Shown here piece after piece: positions 41,851 to 52,815 of a stretch of 64,000 nucleotides of DNA. A model generated the notes under the pieces. The model did not search any database and was not told the DNA's origin. It worked only from the letters and a program-made list of their open reading frames with translations. Source of the DNA: Bin5 sp965232575 (GTDB taxonomy: Bacteria > Chloroflexota > Anaerolineae > Caldilineales > Caldilineaceae); contig CBDDPZ010000009.1 in assembly GCA_965232575.1 (NCBI GenBank), positions 992,001 through 1,056,000 of the forward strand, read 5' to 3'. The position numbers were made by a program, and so were the translations under genes. How positions within the stretch are numbered: the first letter of the stretch is position 1; every line of letters starts with the position of its first letter.

Positions 41851-44772
41851 ATGGCTACTCGGCCTGAGCAGGGGCAAATCGAGACAGGCGTTGAACCCGT
41901 TAGAGGCAACGAATCGGCCCCAACCGACGCCGACCGCCGGTTACGCTGGACCGTTCGCCAGCTTGGCAACCTTCTCGGCGAAACGATCGTCGAGCAGGAG
42001 GGACAAGCCATCTTCGACCTCGTCGAAGAGCTACGCGCTCTGACTCGCGCCCAGCGCCAGGGAGACCCTAACGCAGGACGGCAAATCGAGCGGCTGACAG
42101 CCGACCTGGTCGGGGACCTCGACGGCACGCTCGGTGTGTTGAAAGCCTTCACCACCTATTTTCAACTCGTAAACCTGGCCGAAGAGCAGCAACGCGTGCG
42201 CGTCATTCGCCAGCGCTCTGCCCAGGCGGAAGAGAACGATCGGCACATGCCCGAAACGATCGCGGCCGCCGTAATGAGGCTGCGCCAAGGGGGAACGCCA
42301 CCTTCCGAAATGCGGCGCCTGCTCGATGAAATGCTGATCAAGCCTGTCTTTACCGCCCACCCGACCGAGGCCAAACGCAGGACAATCCTCCTGAAACTGC
42401 TCGACTTGACCAGACTGTTGCGCGAATTGGACGCCCACGTCCTTCTGCCCAGTGAAAAGAAGGAAAACTGGAGGCAGATCCGTGAAATCGTTGTCTCACT
42501 GTGGCAGAGCGACGTCAACCGGGACAGGCGTCCAGATGTTTTGGACGAGGTCCGCGAGGGGCTTTACTTTTTCGATACCACCCTGTTCGATCTTTTGCCG
42601 GACATCTACAGCGAGCTGAATAACGCGCTCAAAAGGGAATACCCTGACAGCAGATTCAGCGATGGCGAGGAAGACGCTTCAGACCGTCTGCCCACTTTTC
42701 TGCGTTACGGTTCGTGGATCGGCGGTGACCGGGACGGCAATCCCTTTGTAACCCAGGATGTCACCGAAGACGCCCTGCGCCAGCAAAAGGAGCAGGCGCT
42801 CGAGCTCTATCGCCGCACCGTCGTCGGTATGTACGGGCATCTCAGTGTGGCTCATACACGCGGCGCCTTCTCTCAGGAATTTCTAGACAGTCTGGCTGAG
42901 GACCTGGACCGCGCCCCTGCGAGTGACAAAGCTCGCCTGGACCGCTTTTCCCTGGAACCCTACCGCCAGAAGATGATCCTGATCTACCGGAGGCTGGGAG
43001 CGACCCTGGCCCAGAACAGGGAAGCCTGGCAAGCCCAGCGGCCGGACCCATGGGCGTACCCAAACGCGGCCGAATTCATCGCCGACCTGGAGATGATTCA
43101 GAAGAGCCTGCGCCAGAACAAGGGCGACCGGCTGGCCGAGGGACGCTTCGCCCGACTCGTCCAGCAAGCCCGCATATTCGGCTTCCATCTGGCGTCAATG
43201 GATATACGCCAGCACTCCGACCGCCACCGCGAAGCTGTCGCGGAACTGCTGCATCGCTACTACAAGCCGCGAGACCCCGGATTCGACTACGCAGAGCTGC
43301 CGGAAGCGGAACGGACCCGGCTCCTCGTCGAGGAGATCGAGAGCCCGCGGCCCCTGACCGCGCGCTTGCTGTACAGCAGCGATACAAATGAGACGGTAGC
43401 CCTATTCCGTCTTATCCGCCAGGCCCACGAGCGCATTGCGCCCCAGGCCATCGGCGCCTATATCATCAGCATGACCACCTCCGTCAGCCACGTCCTGGAA
43501 GTGCTGCTGCTGGCCAAGGACGCCGGTCTCTTCGGCAAGATCGACATCGCGCCGCTCTTTGAAACGATTGACGACCTGGTTCGGGCGCCCGATGTAATGA
43601 GCTCGCTCTTCGAGTCACCGATCTACCGCAAACACCTGGCCCAACGCGACAACCGCCAAGAAATCATGATCGGTTACAGCGACTCTAACAAGGATGGCGG
43701 GTACCTGCGGTCAAGTTGGTCGCTCTACCAGGCCCAGGAAAGGTTGGCCCGCACGTGCAGCGCTTACGGCGTCAATTTAACGCTCTTCCACGGGCGCGGC
43801 GGCTCCATCGGGCGCGGCGGCGGGCCGGCCAATCGCGCCATTCTCGCCCAGCCGCCGGGGTCCGTTCAAGGGCGGATAAAGCTGACCGAACAGGGAGAGG
43901 TCATCAGCGCCCGATACAGTAACCGGGCAATCGCCAAGCGCCATCTGGAACAGCTCGTCAACGCCGTACTGATTGCGAGCTGTGAATCACATCATGACTC
44001 ATTGGCGGGCGAAGAACGGAGCGAGTACGCCTCGCATACTGTCGAAGAGAGCTGGGTGAGCATACTGGAGGCGGCCAGCGAACGTTCGGAACGGAAGTAC
44101 AGGTCGCTGGTCGAGAATCCCGCCTTTCTCAGCTATTTTCACGAGGCGACGCCGATCGAACAGCTGGCGCAGATGAATATCGGCTCCCGTCCGGCAAAAC
44201 GCCGTCAGACCTCTGACATTTCGGATCTGCGCGCGATTCCCTGGGTCTTTGCCTGGACCCAGAGCCGGGTGAATCTGCCCGGGTGGTACGGCCTCGGCAC
44301 CGGTTTGCACGCTGAATCTCCCCGGCGCATGGCCGCGCTGCGGGAGATGTACGGCAGCTGGCCCTTCTTCCGAACCGTCATCGACAGAGCCCAGCTCTCG
44401 ATGCGCCGCGCCGACATGACCATTGCCACGCTCTACGCGTCGCTGGCAGAGGAGCAAACCCAATTCGCGATATTCGGCGAGATCATGGACGAATACCGGC
44501 GTACGGAGAGGCTCATATTGGACATCACGGGCCAGGCTGCCCTACTGGACAACGAGCCGTGGCTCCAGCGCAGCATCAATTTGCGCAATCCCTATGTCGA
44601 TCCGCTCAACTACATTCAGGTCGCATTGCTCAGAAAGCAACGCGCTGAAGGTGAATTGATAGCAAGAGACACTTTGGCAGATCGCGCGGCAACTGAGGAA
44701 GACCCCCGATTGCGGCAGGCGATTCTGCTGTCCATCAATGGCATCGCCGCCGGTCTACAGGCGACGGGCTGA
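41851..44772 (+). CDS. ppc: Phosphoenolpyruvate carboxylase
   Basis: The 973-residue enzyme adds bicarbonate to phosphoenolpyruvate to give oxaloacetate, refilling the TCA cycle. Catalytic motifs are visible: FTAHPTEAKRR with H170, GYSDSNKDGGY with K614, and the glycine-rich FHGRGGSIGRGGGP. The C-terminal end is a few residues longer than the usual QNTG terminus. I chose ATG 41851 over the preceding TTG. No strong SD is visible. Confidence 0.96.
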   Translation: MATRPEQGQIETGVEPVRGNESAPTDADRRLRWTVRQLGNLLGETIVEQEGQAIFDLVEELRALTRAQRQGDPNAGRQIERLTADLVGDLDGTLGVLKAFTTYFQLVNLAEEQQRVRVIRQRSAQAEENDRHMPETIAAAVMRLRQGGTPPSEMRRLLDEMLIKPVFTAHPTEAKRRTILLKLLDLTRLLRELDAHVLLPSEKKENWRQIREIVVSLWQSDVNRDRRPDVLDEVREGLYFFDTTLFDLLPDIYSELNNALKREYPDSRFSDGEEDASDRLPTFLRYGSWIGGDRDGNPFVTQDVTEDALRQQKEQALELYRRTVVGMYGHLSVAHTRGAFSQEFLDSLAEDLDRAPASDKARLDRFSLEPYRQKMILIYRRLGATLAQNREAWQAQRPDPWAYPNAAEFIADLEMIQKSLRQNKGDRLAEGRFARLVQQARIFGFHLASMDIRQHSDRHREAVAELLHRYYKPRDPGFDYAELPEAERTRLLVEEIESPRPLTARLLYSSDTNETVALFRLIRQAHERIAPQAIGAYIISMTTSVSHVLEVLLLAKDAGLFGKIDIAPLFETIDDLVRAPDVMSSLFESPIYRKHLAQRDNRQEIMIGYSDSNKDGGYLRSSWSLYQAQERLARTCSAYGVNLTLFHGRGGSIGRGGGPANRAILAQPPGSVQGRIKLTEQGEVISARYSNRAIAKRHLEQLVNAVLIASCESHHDSLAGEERSEYASHTVEESWVSILEAASERSERKYRSLVENPAFLSYFHEATPIEQLAQMNIGSRPAKRRQTSDISDLRAIPWVFAWTQSRVNLPGWYGLGTGLHAESPRRMAALREMYGSWPFFRTVIDRAQLSMRRADMTIATLYASLAEEQTQFAIFGEIMDEYRRTERLILDITGQAALLDNEPWLQRSINLRNPYVDPLNYIQVALLRKQRAEGELIARDTLADRAATEEDPRLRQAILLSINGIAAGLQATG

Positions 44773-44846
44773 CCGGAACAGCCCTGTCAAAACGCAGACA
44801 TTTCCGGCGGCCCTGAGCGCGACTGAATTTTTTGGAGTTATGAAAC

Positions 44847-46610
44847 GTGAAGATCCAGCTATTTGACACGACACTGCGCGACGGCGCCCAGGCTGAAGGC
44901 GTCTCTCTCAGTTGCGACGACAAACTGCGCATCGCCGCTCGCCTGGACGAGTTTGGCGTCGACTATATCGAGGGCGGCTGGCCCGGCTCAAACCCGAAAG
45001 ACATGGAGTTTTTCGAAAGGGCCGAGAGCGAGCTGACGCTCAATCACGCCCGGCTGACCGCTTTCGGTTCTACCTGCAAACGCGACACCGATCCCGCCGC
45101 CGACCCGCAGATACAGCTGCTGCTGCAGGCCAACACGCCGGTCGTCTCACTTTTCGGAAAAAGCTGGGACCTGCACGTGCGCGATGTCCTGCAGACGACC
45201 CCGGAAGAGAACCTGCGCATGATTCGCGAGTCGGTGGACTATCTCACTCGCCGCGGACGCGAGGTGGTCTACGACGCCGAGCATTTCTTCGACGGCTACA
45301 AAAAGAACGCCGAATACGCCGTAGAGACACTCAGACAAGCCATCGCCGGCGGCGCCTCCTGCATCGTCCTCTGCGACACGAACGGCGGCAGCCTCGTTTG
45401 GGAAGTTGGCGAGATCGTACGAACTGTGCGCCGCGAACTGTCAGCCGACCTCGCGTCACCCTTTGAATCCGGGAACGGGGCGCGGACCGGCGCCCAGCCC
45501 GGCGGAGGGAAGGTCACTCTCGGCATCCATGCCCACAACGACAGCGACACCGGCGTCGCTAACTCGCTGGAGGCGGTCCGTAACGGATGTACCCACGTGC
45601 AGGGCACCATCAACGGCTATGGAGAACGCTGCGGCAACGCCAACCTCGTCAGTATCATTGCCAACATGCAGCTAAAGATGGGCTACGAGCTTGTCTCGAG
45701 GGAAAGGCTGACACACCTGACCGATCTCAGCCACTATGTCAACGAGCTCGCAAACCTGCGGCCCAACACCCACCAGCCCTTTGTCGGCCGGAGCGCCTTT
45801 GCCCATAAGGGGGGCACTCATGTCAACGCCGTCCTCAAAAACGTCGACAGCTACCAGCACGTCGAGCCCGAAAGTTTGGGCAACCAGACGCGGGTCCTCG
45901 TCAGTGAACTCAGCGGCAAGGACAATATCGCAATCAAGGCCGATGAGTTCGGCGTCGAAGGGCTGTCGCGGGAAAAGGAAAGGGCGGTGCTCCAGCAGAT
46001 CAAGGAGTTGGAGAACGTCGGTTTTGAGTTTGAGAGCGCGGAAGCGAGCGTTGACCTCATGCTGCGCCGGTCGCAGGAAGGATACCAGCCTAGCTTCTCG
46101 CTGATCGATTACACCGTTTCGGTGGCGAACCGCGCCGGACGCGGCCTCTCGTCTGAGGCGACCATCAAGGCTGAAGTGGGGGGCCAGATCTATCACGAAG
46201 TTGCCGAGGGCAACGGGCCGGTCAACGCCCTGATGCTGGCGCTGCGCAAGGCAATCCAGGGGCACTTTCCCCACCTGGACCGGATGCACCTCCTCGACTA
46301 CAAAGTGCGAATAATCAACAGCGACCAGGGTACGGGCGCGTCCGTGCGCGTGCTCATCACCAGTTCCGACGGCGTGCATAACTGGACCACTGTAGGGGCC
46401 AGCACCAACATTATAGAGGCCAGCTGGACCGCGATCTCAGACGCCGTCGAGTACTTCCTGATCGTCTATGACCCGGAGGTCGATAACGGGCTGCCAGCCC
46501 GCGGCGCCGACATCGATCACGCGCAGCCACTGGCCAGCGGAAGCGTCCCGGACAGCTTACACATGGTGTCCGAAGCAAGCCCCAGCGCGGAACTCTCCAG
46601 CGCCGGATAG
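44847..46610 (+). CDS. cimA: (R)-Citramalate synthase
   Basis: The 587-residue DRE-TIM enzyme condenses pyruvate with acetyl-CoA to citramalate, opening a threonine-independent route to 2-oxobutyrate and isoleucine. It begins IQLFDTTLRDGAQAEGVS, has the EGGWPGSNPKD segment typical of this CimA class, the metal motif GIHAHNDSDTGVAN, and a C-terminal LeuA-type regulatory domain. It starts with GTG (44847) behind TTTGGAG. The alternative, a second isopropylmalate synthase, is less likely because LeuA is at 25.7 kb and the motif set differs. Confidence 0.93.
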   Translation: MKIQLFDTTLRDGAQAEGVSLSCDDKLRIAARLDEFGVDYIEGGWPGSNPKDMEFFERAESELTLNHARLTAFGSTCKRDTDPAADPQIQLLLQANTPVVSLFGKSWDLHVRDVLQTTPEENLRMIRESVDYLTRRGREVVYDAEHFFDGYKKNAEYAVETLRQAIAGGASCIVLCDTNGGSLVWEVGEIVRTVRRELSADLASPFESGNGARTGAQPGGGKVTLGIHAHNDSDTGVANSLEAVRNGCTHVQGTINGYGERCGNANLVSIIANMQLKMGYELVSRERLTHLTDLSHYVNELANLRPNTHQPFVGRSAFAHKGGTHVNAVLKNVDSYQHVEPESLGNQTRVLVSELSGKDNIAIKADEFGVEGLSREKERAVLQQIKELENVGFEFESAEASVDLMLRRSQEGYQPSFSLIDYTVSVANRAGRGLSSEATIKAEVGGQIYHEVAEGNGPVNALMLALRKAIQGHFPHLDRMHLLDYKVRIINSDQGTGASVRVLITSSDGVHNWTTVGASTNIIEASWTAISDAVEYFLIVYDPEVDNGLPARGADIDHAQPLASGSVPDSLHMVSEASPSAELSSAG

Positions 46611-46670
46611 TACGGTGGGGTCCCGCAGTTCTCGCGGGCCGGCCATCCTTTCAACAGGAAAGAGAATCCC

Positions 46671-48380
<1,710 letters not shown>

Positions 48381-48433
48381 GTTCAGCCGCCGTCAGAACG
48401 AAAAGCACCCGCACTTTACCGGGAGAAAACGCC

Positions 48434-49333
48434 ATGACATCCGGCCGGAATAACTCGTCAGACGGGGCGCCGGCGCCGACCAACGGCAGCAGCGCCCTCC
48501 GCCTCGGCACGTCGACCTACTCCTACTGGCACTTCACGCCGGAGACAACGCCCATTGAAACGGTGCTCGACGCCGCCGCAGAGCTGGGCCTTTCGGGGGT
48601 GGAAATCCTCCACCGCCAGATGGAATCGGAGGAAAACGCCTACCTGCAGAAGCTCAAGAGGCACGCCTTCTCGCTTGGACTGGACCTCTACAATCTCTCG
48701 ATCCACCAGGACTTTGTCCACGATGATCCTGTCATTCGACAGCAGCACATCGACCACACGCTCCACTGCATCGATCTCGCCCACGAAATGGGCATCCCGT
48801 CGATACGCGTCAATTCAGGCGGCTTCCGCAAACAGGGCAGCTTCGACGATCTGATCAAGGCCAAGGGGTGGGTCGAGCCGTGGGACGGCTTCACCATGGA
48901 TGACGGCTTCGGCTGGGTGGTCGACGCCATCGAACGCTGCCTGCCGCACGCCGAACGACGCGGTGTTCTCCTCCTGCTCGAAAACCACTGGGGTCTTACC
49001 ACTTTCGCCCACGACATGGCCCGCATCATCGAGACGATCGACTCGCCGTGGCTGCAAGCCATTCTCGACATGGGCAACTTCCTGTTCGAGGACGACATGT
49101 ACGCGGCCATGGAACGCATCGCCCCCCACGTTTGCCTCGCGCACGCCAAGACCTACCCCGGCGGCGGCTCCTGGTACACGCTCGATCTCGACTATGCGCG
49201 TATTTTCCGCATCCTTCTCGACGCCGGCTGGCGCGGCTACTGCTCAATCGAGATGGAAGGGGCCGAAGACGCCGCCACCGCCGTTCCCAAGAGCATCGAG
49301 ATGCTGCGGCAAGCCTGGGGCAACGCGCTCTGA
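48434..49333 (+). CDS. Sugar phosphate isomerase/epimerase-like TIM barrel
   Basis: The 299-residue protein is a xylose-isomerase-like barrel. Metal-binding residues are suggested by GVEILHRQ, LLLENHWG (Glu), AILDMGN (Asp), HAKTY (His) and IEMEGAE (Glu). Such enzymes isomerise or epimerise sugars, inositols or related compounds. An N-terminal low-complexity stretch of about 25 residues precedes the barrel. It follows ilvD by 53 bases, but its role is more likely carbohydrate catabolism. Substrate unknown. Confidence 0.87.
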   Translation: MTSGRNNSSDGAPAPTNGSSALRLGTSTYSYWHFTPETTPIETVLDAAAELGLSGVEILHRQMESEENAYLQKLKRHAFSLGLDLYNLSIHQDFVHDDPVIRQQHIDHTLHCIDLAHEMGIPSIRVNSGGFRKQGSFDDLIKAKGWVEPWDGFTMDDGFGWVVDAIERCLPHAERRGVLLLLENHWGLTTFAHDMARIIETIDSPWLQAILDMGNFLFEDDMYAAMERIAPHVCLAHAKTYPGGGSWYTLDLDYARIFRILLDAGWRGYCSIEMEGAEDAATAVPKSIEMLRQAWGNAL

Positions 49334-49416
49334 CTTACTTTGGCTCTGTAGATAGCAAGTCCAAAGGACCGATGAATCTTGTGATAAACAGACCGATCGA
49401 GGCGCGGAGAACACCT

Positions 49417-49603
49417 TTTTGTTGATCCACGAAGGGACACGAAGGGCCGCGAAGAACATCTTTCTTTTGTCCGCGGAGGGGCGCGGAGAACACCAAGGGC
49501 GTATCGGGTTTTCTTCGTGTGACGGCGCGGGCCTTCATGGAGCAGCCGCACTTTGCTCCCGTAAATCGCTGTTCTGACTAACGTCAACGAGTCCTGGTCC
49601 CTA
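49417..49603 (+). repeat. Dispersed repeat family A, copy 3
   Basis: The longest copy, with two tandem variants of the GATCCACGAAGGGACACGAA / GGGGCGCGGAGAACACC segment, then GGCGTATCGGGTTTTCTTCG and the conserved core ending ACTAACGTCAACGAG. It fills the gap between two convergent genes and runs to the stop of the acyl-CoA ligase. Confidence 0.9.
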
Positions 49604-51238
49604 ACCCCCTTGCGTTGCCCTGCCGTATCTTTCCCGAAGCACTTTCTTATCGAACTTGCCCGTACCCGTCTTCGGAATCTCGTCGATCAGCAGGTAGTCA
49701 TCCGGCAGCCACCACCTGGCAACCTGCGGCGCAAGAAACTGTTGCAATTCGCCGTCACCGGGCGGGTCCTCCCCGTCGGTCGGCACAATAACCGCCAGCG
49801 GCCGTTCCTGCCAGCGCTCATGGGGCACCGCGATCACTGCCGCCTCCAACACCTGGGGATGCGCCATCAACAGGTTCTCCAGTTCCACTGAAGAGATCCA
49901 CTCGCCTCCGCTCTTGACCAGATCCTTCGTCCGATCCGTGATCGTCATGAAGCCGTCTTCGGTGATGGTGACAACGTCTCCTGTGCGGAACCAGCCGTCC
50001 TCGGTAAAGCTGTCGCCGCCGCCGTCCAGCTTGTAATAGGCGCGCGCCACCCACGGTCCGCGCACCTGCAGTTCCCCCATCGTAGTTCCGTCCCAGGGAA
50101 GCTCTCGGCCCTCCTCGTTGACGATACGCATCTCCACGCCGGAAATCGGATAACCCTGGCGAGCCTTCACATCCCATTGCTGGTCCTGCGGCTGGTCCAG
50201 GTGATGGGTGAGAAGCTTGGAAACCGTTCCCAGCGGCGACATTTCCGTCATACCCCAGGCATGCACGACGTTTACGTCCAACTCTTTCTCATAGGCTTCG
50301 ATCAGGCTGCGGGGCATCGCCGAGCCGCCCACCACCAGCGCCCTGATACAGGAAATGTCGCGGCGGTTCTGCTTGAGGTCGTGATACAGCCCGTTCCAGA
50401 TCGTCGGCACACCCGCCGCAACCGTCACCCGCTCCGTTTCGATCAGTTCCGCCAGCGCAGACGGTTGCATGTGCGGGCCGGGCAGCACCAGATCGGCGCC
50501 GACATTGACGGCCGAATAGGGCAGGCCCCACGCCATCGCGTGAAACTGGGGCACTACCGGCATCACCACGTCATTTTCGGTCACGCCGATCGCGGCCGCC
50601 TGGCACGACCCCACCGTGTGCAGGTACATCGAACGGTGGCTGTAGAGCGAACCTTTGGGATGGCCCGTCGTGCCGCTCGTATAACAGAGCCCCATCGCCT
50701 GGTTCTCCCCCTCCACGCGCCAGCTGTACTCACCGTCCACCGCCGCCATCAACGTCTCATAGTCGTGAACCTCGCCCTGCAGCTTCGTCTCAATGCCCCC
50801 GTGCGGCTCGTTGAACAGGACAAAATGATCGACACCGCCGATTTGCTCCGATACCCTTTCAATAAGCGGAAGCAGCGTCGCGTCAACAAAGATCACCTTG
50901 TCCTCGGCGTGGTTAATGATATAGGCCAGCTGGTCGGGGAAGAGGCGAATGTTGAGCGTATGCGCCACCGCGCCTGCGCCCGGCGCGCCGAAGTAGAGCT
51001 CCACGTGCTGGTAGTTGTTCCATGCAAACGTGCCGACCCGGTCGCCCGGCTCCACCCCCAACCCCTCCAGCACATTGCACAGCCGCTTCACACGCAGGTA
51101 CAGGTCTCGGTAGGCGTACTCGTGCAGCGTACCGTCAGGCAGCTTGGTCTTGATCCTCTTGTAGGGATAGAGGCGATTCCCGTGCTCCAGCACGCGGTCA
51201 ATCGTGAGCTGATAGTCCATCATCAGGCCGGAAAGCAT
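49601..51238 (-). CDS. Acyl-CoA synthetase (AMP-binding enzyme)
   Basis: The 545-residue ligase activates a medium- or long-chain carboxylic acid with ATP and CoA. The AMP-binding motif CYTSGTTGHPKGSLYSH, the A5-like AWGMTEMSPLGT, GWFRTGDVVTI and the C-terminal TGTGKFDKK lysine motif are all present. I chose ATG 51238, which has AAGGAG upstream in the gene's direction and starts LSGLMMDYQLTI; the open frame reaches 51331. The downstream minus-strand order suggests it follows the acyl-CoA dehydrogenase, so both may serve acyl-CoA catabolism. Confidence 0.93.
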   Translation of the reverse strand: MLSGLMMDYQLTIDRVLEHGNRLYPYKRIKTKLPDGTLHEYAYRDLYLRVKRLCNVLEGLGVEPGDRVGTFAWNNYQHVELYFGAPGAGAVAHTLNIRLFPDQLAYIINHAEDKVIFVDATLLPLIERVSEQIGGVDHFVLFNEPHGGIETKLQGEVHDYETLMAAVDGEYSWRVEGENQAMGLCYTSGTTGHPKGSLYSHRSMYLHTVGSCQAAAIGVTENDVVMPVVPQFHAMAWGLPYSAVNVGADLVLPGPHMQPSALAELIETERVTVAAGVPTIWNGLYHDLKQNRRDISCIRALVVGGSAMPRSLIEAYEKELDVNVVHAWGMTEMSPLGTVSKLLTHHLDQPQDQQWDVKARQGYPISGVEMRIVNEEGRELPWDGTTMGELQVRGPWVARAYYKLDGGGDSFTEDGWFRTGDVVTITEDGFMTITDRTKDLVKSGGEWISSVELENLLMAHPQVLEAAVIAVPHERWQERPLAVIVPTDGEDPPGDGELQQFLAPQVARWWLPDDYLLIDEIPKTGTGKFDKKVLRERYGRATQGG

Positions 51239-51454
51239 ACGATGGCTCCTTGTCGACTGGCATAAGGTTTCTGGCTTCGCAGGGGTGGGGGGTCTGGCGC
51301 AAATTGTAGTGCTTGCGCGTAGATTGGTCAATCCTTGTCACTTCATATTGCATACAGTCCTTTGCGCGTTCGAACGCGACACGACCCGAATTGACTACGC
51401 AGGGGCAACCCTTGCGGCTGCCCACACGTCAGCACACGTGATCGAGTCGACGAC

Positions 51455-52627
51455 TCAGGCAAAAGCGCCAATACCCGTAATCTCTCGGCCGGCAATCAGC
51501 AGGTTGATCTCGTTCGTGCCTTCATAGGTGTACGTCGCCTCCACATCCGTGAACAGACGGGCAACGTGGTTGTCCAGGAGAATACCGTTGGCGCCCAAAA
51601 TCTCGCGCGCCAGCGCCGCGGCATGCCTTGCCTTAGCCGCGCACGTCTGTTTCGCCAGCGAGAGTTGACCGGAGGTTGCTGCGCCTGACTCCATCAGCTT
51701 TGCCAGCCGCCAGACAAGCAGTTGCATCTGCGCCAGATCAGAAGCCATTTCGACCAGCTTGGCCTGCATCAGTTGGAAGGCCGCAATCGGTTTCCCGAAC
51801 TGCTCCCGCTCGCACGCGTACCTCAACGCGATCTCATAGCAACCGGCTGCCAGACCGACCGCTTCCCACGCCACGCCCGCGCGCGTGTGAGACAGCACCG
51901 CCGTCAGGTCTCGAAAGCTGTTGCAGTGGACAAGCCGGTTGGCCGCGGGCACGTGAACATCTTCCAGCTTGATCTCCGCCTGATGCACCGCCCGCTTCGC
52001 GATCTTGCCCTCCATCGCCGTTGCCGTAAAACCGGGCAGCTGCGCCGGGTCCTCCAGCACGAATCCTCCAAAGCGCCCACCCTCGTCGCGAGCCCAGACG
52101 ATAATCACGTCTGCAATCGTCCCGTTGCCGATCCACCGCTTTTCGCCGTTGAGCGCGTAGTGGTCGCCCACGCGCCGGGCGAAAGTCAACACGTGGGCTG
52201 CGTCCGAACCCCGCTCCGGCTCCGTCAGCGCGAACGCGCCCAGCCGTTCCATGCGCGCCATCGCCGGCAGCCAGCGCTCCTTCTGCGCCTCCGACCCCAG
52301 CATCCCTATCGAACCGATCGCCAACCCCGAATGGACTCCGAAGATCGTGCTGATCGAGCCGTCCACCCGGCACAGCTCATACTTGACCAGCCCGTCGCTC
52401 ACGCAGTCGAGCCCGGCGCAGCCGTAGCCCTCCTGCGTCCCGCCGACGATCGGCAGCTCGCGCAGACCCAGCGCCAGGTCCAAGGCGATCTCGCCGCGCT
52501 CCCAGTAGTCGTTGATGGCGGGCCTGACGACCGTCTCCATGTAGTCGCGCACCTGGTCGCGCAGGGCGCGCTGGGCGGGCGTGAGGAGGTCGTCGAATTG
52601 AAATGGATCAGTGACAGGCGTCAACAT
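51455..52627 (-). CDS. Acyl-CoA dehydrogenase (glutaryl-CoA dehydrogenase-like)
   Basis: The 390-residue flavoprotein oxidises an acyl-CoA. FALTEPERGSDAA and KRWIGNGTIADV are FAD/substrate segments, and the catalytic Glu lies in TYTYEGTNEINLLIAGREITG, closest to glutaryl-CoA dehydrogenase-type members. The start is the ATG at 52627; upstream on that strand is a TAGAGGACTG stretch. It is likely cotranscribed with the ligase. Substrate identity is inferred from similarity only. Confidence 0.92.
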   Translation of the reverse strand: MLTPVTDPFQFDDLLTPAQRALRDQVRDYMETVVRPAINDYWERGEIALDLALGLRELPIVGGTQEGYGCAGLDCVSDGLVKYELCRVDGSISTIFGVHSGLAIGSIGMLGSEAQKERWLPAMARMERLGAFALTEPERGSDAAHVLTFARRVGDHYALNGEKRWIGNGTIADVIIVWARDEGGRFGGFVLEDPAQLPGFTATAMEGKIAKRAVHQAEIKLEDVHVPAANRLVHCNSFRDLTAVLSHTRAGVAWEAVGLAAGCYEIALRYACEREQFGKPIAAFQLMQAKLVEMASDLAQMQLLVWRLAKLMESGAATSGQLSLAKQTCAAKARHAAALAREILGANGILLDNHVARLFTDVEATYTYEGTNEINLLIAGREITGIGAFA

Positions 52628-52815
52628 AGCAGTCCTCTATTGCGTTTTTCTCATTTTCTGCATTCTATTCCTTCCAAACTGTCAGCCCAATTCCAGACCC
52701 GCCGATTTCGACATATGCCTCCTGACCTTCCCGGATAGGCCAAAGATACGGTACACTGCACCCAATCGACGCCGGGCAGCCGACCCTAGCAACGCCGACA
52801 ATTGTTGGAGAGAAA

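Noticed and set aside
50177..51265. 362-codon plus-strand frame opposite the acyl-CoA synthetase
   Set aside because: His/Arg/Val-rich shadow of a clear AMP-binding enzyme.
51722..52738. 338-codon plus-strand frame opposite the acyl-CoA dehydrogenase
   Set aside because: Arg/Gln-rich shadow composition over a well-conserved gene.
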